In this document: positions 6,129 to 8,871 of the stretch, in pieces
Numbering within the stretch: position 1 is the first letter of the stretch
Layout of the letters: the number at the start of each line of letters is the position of its first letter
NCBI GenBank assembly: GCA_900753685.1
Contig: CAAEAB010000035.1
Location: 1 to 8,871 of the forward strand
Direction of reading: 5' to 3'
DNA: 8,871 bases
Origin: Lachnospiraceae bacterium
GTDB taxonomy: Bacteria; Bacillota; Clostridia; Lachnospirales; Lachnospiraceae
Notes under the pieces: model-generated
What the model was told of the DNA's origin: nothing
The model's input: the letters and a program-made list of their open reading frames with translations, nothing else
The model's database searches: none
Position numbers and translations under genes: made by a program

Positions 6129-7523
6129 ATGGAAGTGGAAGCAATGACTGCGGCGGAAATTGTAAAAGCGGTAGACGGTACGCTGTTGGCCGGAGATCCG
6201 GAAACAGTGATTGAAAATATATGTATTGACAGTCGGGAAGCCGGAGACGGCAGCCTTTTTGTACCCATTATCGGAGAGAAGGTAGATGCCCATAAATTTA
6301 TTGCACAGGTATTGGATAACGGTGCGGCCGGGGTCTTCATGTCCCATGGCGATGTGGTGGATTCACGGAAGGTCCATATCCGGGTAAAGGATACGGTGAA
6401 GGCTCTGGGGGATTTGGCGGCACACTATCGGCAGAAATTTCAGATGCCGATCGTGGGGATCACCGGAAGTGTGGGTAAAACCTCCACAAAGGAGATGATC
6501 AGTGCGGCGCTGGAAACTGGATTTCATATTATGAAAACTGCTGGAAATCAGAACAGTCAGATCGGCGTTCCGTTGACATTATTCCGTATGGAAAAGGGAC
6601 AGGAGCTGGCCGTGGTGGAAATGGGCATCAGTGAGTTTGGCGAGATGGAAAATCTGGTGCGTTTCGTACAGCCGGATGTGGCTGTGGTGACCAATATCGG
6701 AGAGGCTCATATCGCCCGGTTTGGTAAAAAAGAGAATACTTTAAAAGAAAAATTAAAGATTGCCATGAATTTTACAGAAAAACAGCGGATTTTTCTAAAT
6801 GGGGACGACCCGCTCCTGCGCAGGGCTGCAGGGAAAATGAAGTGTCCGGTCACACTTTTCGGAACTTCACAGGGCTGTGATTACCGGGCGGAAAATATTC
6901 ATATTCAGGACGGCAAGAATTGCTTTACGCTTGTTTATCCGGAGGGGCAGGAGGATGTGGTCATTCAGCAGCTTGGCCTTCACAATGTGCAAAATGCCCT
7001 GGTAGCCATCGCTGTCGCCGGATATTTTGGGATTGAACCGTCGACGGCCCAAAAGGGCCTGACAGATTACGCAGGGATTCCTATGAGGCAGCAGATCAAT
7101 CATCTTGCCCATGGCATTAAAGTTATCGACGATACCTATAATGCCAGTCCGGCTTCGGTGAAATCCGGGGTGGATGTGTTGATGCAGCTGGACAATCCGG
7201 GAAGAAAAATTGCTGTCCTCGGTGATATATTGGAGTTGGGTGATGTGTCGTGGCAGTGCCATTATGATACAGGGACAGAGATCGCCGAAAAAAATCTGCA
7301 AATCATTGTCACTGTGGGGCAGGAAATGAAAGCGCTGGCAAAGGCGGTCATTGACTCGGGGGCAGGAATTGCCGTATGCAGCTTTGATGCAAATAAAGAA
7401 GCGATACAATGGCTTTTGGAAAATGTATCTGAAGGGGACGCCATTCTTGTGAAGGGTTCGAGAGGAATGCATGAGGAGGAAGTGGTCAAAGCGCTTCGGG
7501 AGCGGTATGGAATAAGGAGTTAA
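6129..7523 (+). CDS. murF: UDP-N-acetylmuramoyl-tripeptide--D-alanyl-D-alanine ligase
   Basis: MurF is the cytoplasmic ligase that adds D-Ala-D-Ala to the UDP-MurNAc-tripeptide using ATP, the last soluble step of peptidoglycan precursor assembly. The 464 residues show the three Mur-ligase parts: an N-terminal domain with CIDSREAGDGSLFVPI (about 32-47), a central ATPase domain with P-loop GITGSVGKTST (110-120), EMGISEFGEMENL (164-176), NIGEAHIARFG (189-199) and HNVQNAL (285-291), and a C-terminal domain with DDTYNASP (334-341), AVLGDILELG (362-371) and KGSRGM (442-447). Length is normal. Three in-frame ATGs exist at 6126, 6129 and 6144; 6129 is preferred because the GAGG at 6120-6123 is then five bases away, but the other two are possible. 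It sits apart from other cell-wall genes and has its own promoter. Confidence 0.94.
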   Translation: MEVEAMTAAEIVKAVDGTLLAGDPETVIENICIDSREAGDGSLFVPIIGEKVDAHKFIAQVLDNGAAGVFMSHGDVVDSRKVHIRVKDTVKALGDLAAHYRQKFQMPIVGITGSVGKTSTKEMISAALETGFHIMKTAGNQNSQIGVPLTLFRMEKGQELAVVEMGISEFGEMENLVRFVQPDVAVVTNIGEAHIARFGKKENTLKEKLKIAMNFTEKQRIFLNGDDPLLRRAAGKMKCPVTLFGTSQGCDYRAENIHIQDGKNCFTLVYPEGQEDVVIQQLGLHNVQNALVAIAVAGYFGIEPSTAQKGLTDYAGIPMRQQINHLAHGIKVIDDTYNASPASVKSGVDVLMQLDNPGRKIAVLGDILELGDVSWQCHYDTGTEIAEKNLQIIVTVGQEMKALAKAVIDSGAGIAVCSFDANKEAIQWLLENVSEGDAILVKGSRGMHEEEVVKALRERYGIRS

Positions 7524-7549
7524 ATACATTGTTAAGTCCTAAACTTACC

Positions 7550-7578
7550 TTGCATTTCTGTCTAAATCAGGGTATAAT
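7550..7578 (+). promoter_or_regulatory. Probable promoter of the nfnAB operon
   Basis: A perfect TATAAT (7573-7578) lies 17 bases after TTGCAT (7550-7555), a weak -35 that keeps only TTG. The predicted start near 7585 gives a leader of about 55 bases. The 116-base gap between murF and nfnA holds no clear terminator (only a weak TAAGT/ACTTA pairing at 7532-7546), so read-through from murF is also possible. Confidence 0.6.
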
Positions 7579-7627
7579 CTACAAGCAAAATCGACATTTC
7601 AATCAGGTAAAGAAATAAAAAGTTACC

Positions 7628-7633
7628 AGGAGG
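7628..7633 (+). promoter_or_regulatory. Ribosome-binding site of nfnA
   Basis: A perfect AGGAGG followed by six bases and ATG; it fixes the start of nfnA at 7640. Confidence 0.85.
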
Positions 7634-7639
7634 GGAATT

Positions 7640-8530
7640 ATGTATAAAATACGGGAAGCCAGAAGATTGGCAGAGAAAATCTTCTTTATGGAAGTTGAGG
7701 CGCCGCGGGTGGCTAAGACTTGCCAGCCGGGGGAATTTGTTATTGTGAGAATGGATGAGAGAGGCGAGAGGATTCCGCTGACGATCTGTGATTATAATGG
7801 AGAGAAGGGGACGATCAGCATTGTCTTTCAGACGGTTGGAGCTTCCACAGAGCGTATGTCTCATTTACAGGCTGGGGATGCCTTTGAGGATGTGACAGGG
7901 CCTTTGGGAAATCCTTCCGACTTTGTTCATGAGGATATTGAAACACTTCAATCAAAAAAAATGTTGTTTATTGCCGGCGGTGTCGGTACTGCCCCGGTAT
8001 ATCCGCAGGTGAAATGGCTTCACGAGCATGGCATCAAGGTTGATGTTATTATCGGAGCCAAGACAAAGGATTTGCTGATTCTCACGAAGGAGATGGCGGC
8101 TGTGTCCGACTACCTTTATGTGGCGACGGATGATGGTTCCTATGGTTTCAAAGGACTTGTAACCCAGGTCCTTGAAGACTTGGTAAAAAATCAGCATAAA
8201 CAGTACGACCATTGTGTGGTGATTGGACCGATGATCATGATGAAATTTGCCTGCCTGATGACAAAAAGTCTGGATATTCCGACGACAGTCAGTCTGAATC
8301 CAATCATGGTGGACGGTACAGGAATGTGCGGAGCCTGCCGTGTGACGGTGGATGGCAAAGTGAAATTTGCCTGCGTGGACGGTCCGGAATTTGACGGACA
8401 TCTGGTGGATTTTGACCAGGCGATGCAGCGGCAGCAGATGTATAAGACAGAAGAGGGCCGGGCAATGCTGAAAGAGGCTGAAGGTGAGAGCCATCACGGC
8501 GGCTGTGGACAGTGTGGAGGTGAAGCATAA
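7640..8530 (+). CDS. nfnA: NADH-dependent reduced ferredoxin:NADP+ oxidoreductase subunit A (FAD/NAD-binding, [2Fe-2S])
   Basis: NfnA is the small, NAD(H)-side subunit of the electron-bifurcating Nfn complex, which interconverts NADH plus reduced ferredoxin with two NADPH in the cytoplasm. The 296 residues show a ferredoxin-reductase-like fold: flavin motif RIPLTICD (44-51), GPLGNP (87-92), and the nucleotide-binding IAGGVGTAPVYPQ (111-123). The [2Fe-2S] site is D225-x4-C230-x2-C233-x11-C245. The aspartate in place of a fourth cysteine is the Nfn/SudB pattern and argues against PyrK, the related dihydroorotate dehydrogenase subunit, which uses four cysteines. The following gene, a GltD-like large subunit, confirms the pairing. 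The C-terminus ends with an unusual His/Gly/Cys tail (285-296). Automatic annotation often calls this family sulfide/dihydroorotate dehydrogenase-like. Confidence 0.9.
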   Translation: MYKIREARRLAEKIFFMEVEAPRVAKTCQPGEFVIVRMDERGERIPLTICDYNGEKGTISIVFQTVGASTERMSHLQAGDAFEDVTGPLGNPSDFVHEDIETLQSKKMLFIAGGVGTAPVYPQVKWLHEHGIKVDVIIGAKTKDLLILTKEMAAVSDYLYVATDDGSYGFKGLVTQVLEDLVKNQHKQYDHCVVIGPMIMMKFACLMTKSLDIPTTVSLNPIMVDGTGMCGACRVTVDGKVKFACVDGPEFDGHLVDFDQAMQRQQMYKTEEGRAMLKEAEGESHHGGCGQCGGEA

Positions 8531-8871
8531 TGGCAGTAAATATGACACGGGTTCCGGTAAGAGAGCAGGAACCGTTGGTGCGGGCAAAGAATTTTGATGA
8601 AGTATGTCTTGGGTATTCGGAAGAGGAAGCGGTGGCTGAAGCAGAACGCTGCCTTCATTGTGCAAAACCTCTTTGTGTTCAGGGCTGTCCCGTATCCATT
8701 AATATACCTGAATTTATTCAGGAAGTGAAAAACAGAGATTTTAAAAAGGCTTATGATATTATCAATGAAGATTCATCCCTGCCGGCTGTCTGTGGACGCG
8801 TATGCCCGCAGGAAACCCAGTGTGAGGGTAAGTGTATTCTTGGCAAAAAAGGTGATCCGGTATCCATCGGA
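8530..8871 (+). CDS. nfnB: NfnB / GltA-type NADPH-dependent oxidoreductase large subunit (partial, N-terminal 114 residues)
   Basis: This is the start of the large subunit, homologous to the small chain of glutamate synthase (GltD), which binds NADP(H), a bifurcating FAD and two [4Fe-4S] clusters. The visible part is the N-terminal cluster domain. Two cysteine sets are present: C41-x2-C44-x4-C49-x3-C53P and C88-x3-C92-x5-C98-x3-C102. The FAD and NADPH domains lie beyond the right edge. The ATG at 8530 uses the last A of the nfnA stop codon (TAATG), a one-base overlap that implies translational coupling, with GGAGG of the nfnA end (8517-8521) as its ribosome-binding site. Databases often name this protein homotetrameric NADPH glutamate synthase; the nfnA partner favours Nfn. 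Confidence 0.9.
   Translation, partial: MAVNMTRVPVREQEPLVRAKNFDEVCLGYSEEEAVAEAERCLHCAKPLCVQGCPVSINIPEFIQEVKNRDFKKAYDIINEDSSLPAVCGRVCPQETQCEGKCILGKKGDPVSIG

Noticed and set aside
6867..7529. Long open frame antisense to the C-terminal half of murF (220 codons)
   Set aside because: It mirrors murF codons and has no domain; murF is intact in the sense direction.
7529..7549. TAAGT/ACTTA pairing after murF as a terminator
   Set aside because: Only five A/T-rich base pairs with no following T-run; too weak to claim.
7952..8665. Long open frame antisense to nfnA and nfnB (237 codons, minus strand)
   Set aside because: It lies entirely opposite two well-supported genes, has a low-complexity His/Leu/Pro-rich translation with no recognisable domain, and shows no good ribosome-binding site.

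Overview
The window looks like a piece of a low-to-moderate GC, Gram-positive anaerobe of the class Clostridia, probably a Lachnospiraceae-type gut fermenter. The reasons are strong AGGAGG ribosome-binding sites, clear sigma-A-type promoters, a lipoprotein siderophore-binding protein in place of a periplasmic one, an Nfn-type electron-bifurcating pair, and closest resemblance of the proteins (by eye) to that group. No mobile element, CRISPR array, rRNA or tRNA is visible.

Region 1 (1-3332, minus strand) is a four-gene ferric-siderophore-type ABC importer. Read in its own direction the order is binding lipoprotein, two FecCD-type permeases, then the ATPase, which runs off the left edge. The genes are almost contiguous (gaps of 2, 0 and 12 bases), so they form one operon. 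A sigma-A promoter (-35 at 3406-3411, -10 at 3383-3388) drives it.

Region 2 (3333-3531) is a divergent control region. It carries that promoter, a second promoter facing right (3458-3486), and two closely similar 14-bp boxes exactly 55 bp apart that bracket the importer's core promoter. Region 3 (3532-4548, plus) encodes an AraC-family regulator, most likely the iron/siderophore-responsive activator or repressor of the importer. Its stop codon sits in the loop of a hairpin (4531-4562) that also serves the convergent gene.

Region 4 (4568-5941, minus) is an 11-helix bacterial neurotransmitter:sodium symporter, probably for an amino acid. Region 5 (6129-7523, plus) is murF, which adds D-Ala-D-Ala to the peptidoglycan precursor. 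It is transcribed divergently from the symporter from its own extended -10 promoter. Region 6 (7640-8871, plus) is nfnA followed by the start of nfnB, overlapping by one base. These are the two subunits of the NADH-dependent reduced ferredoxin:NADP+ oxidoreductase, and the second runs off the right edge.

The only tight functional unit beyond nfnAB is the importer plus its regulator; symporter, murF and nfnAB look like independent neighbours. I saw no unmistakably new system. The most interesting unexplained structure is the paired box arrangement around the importer promoter.
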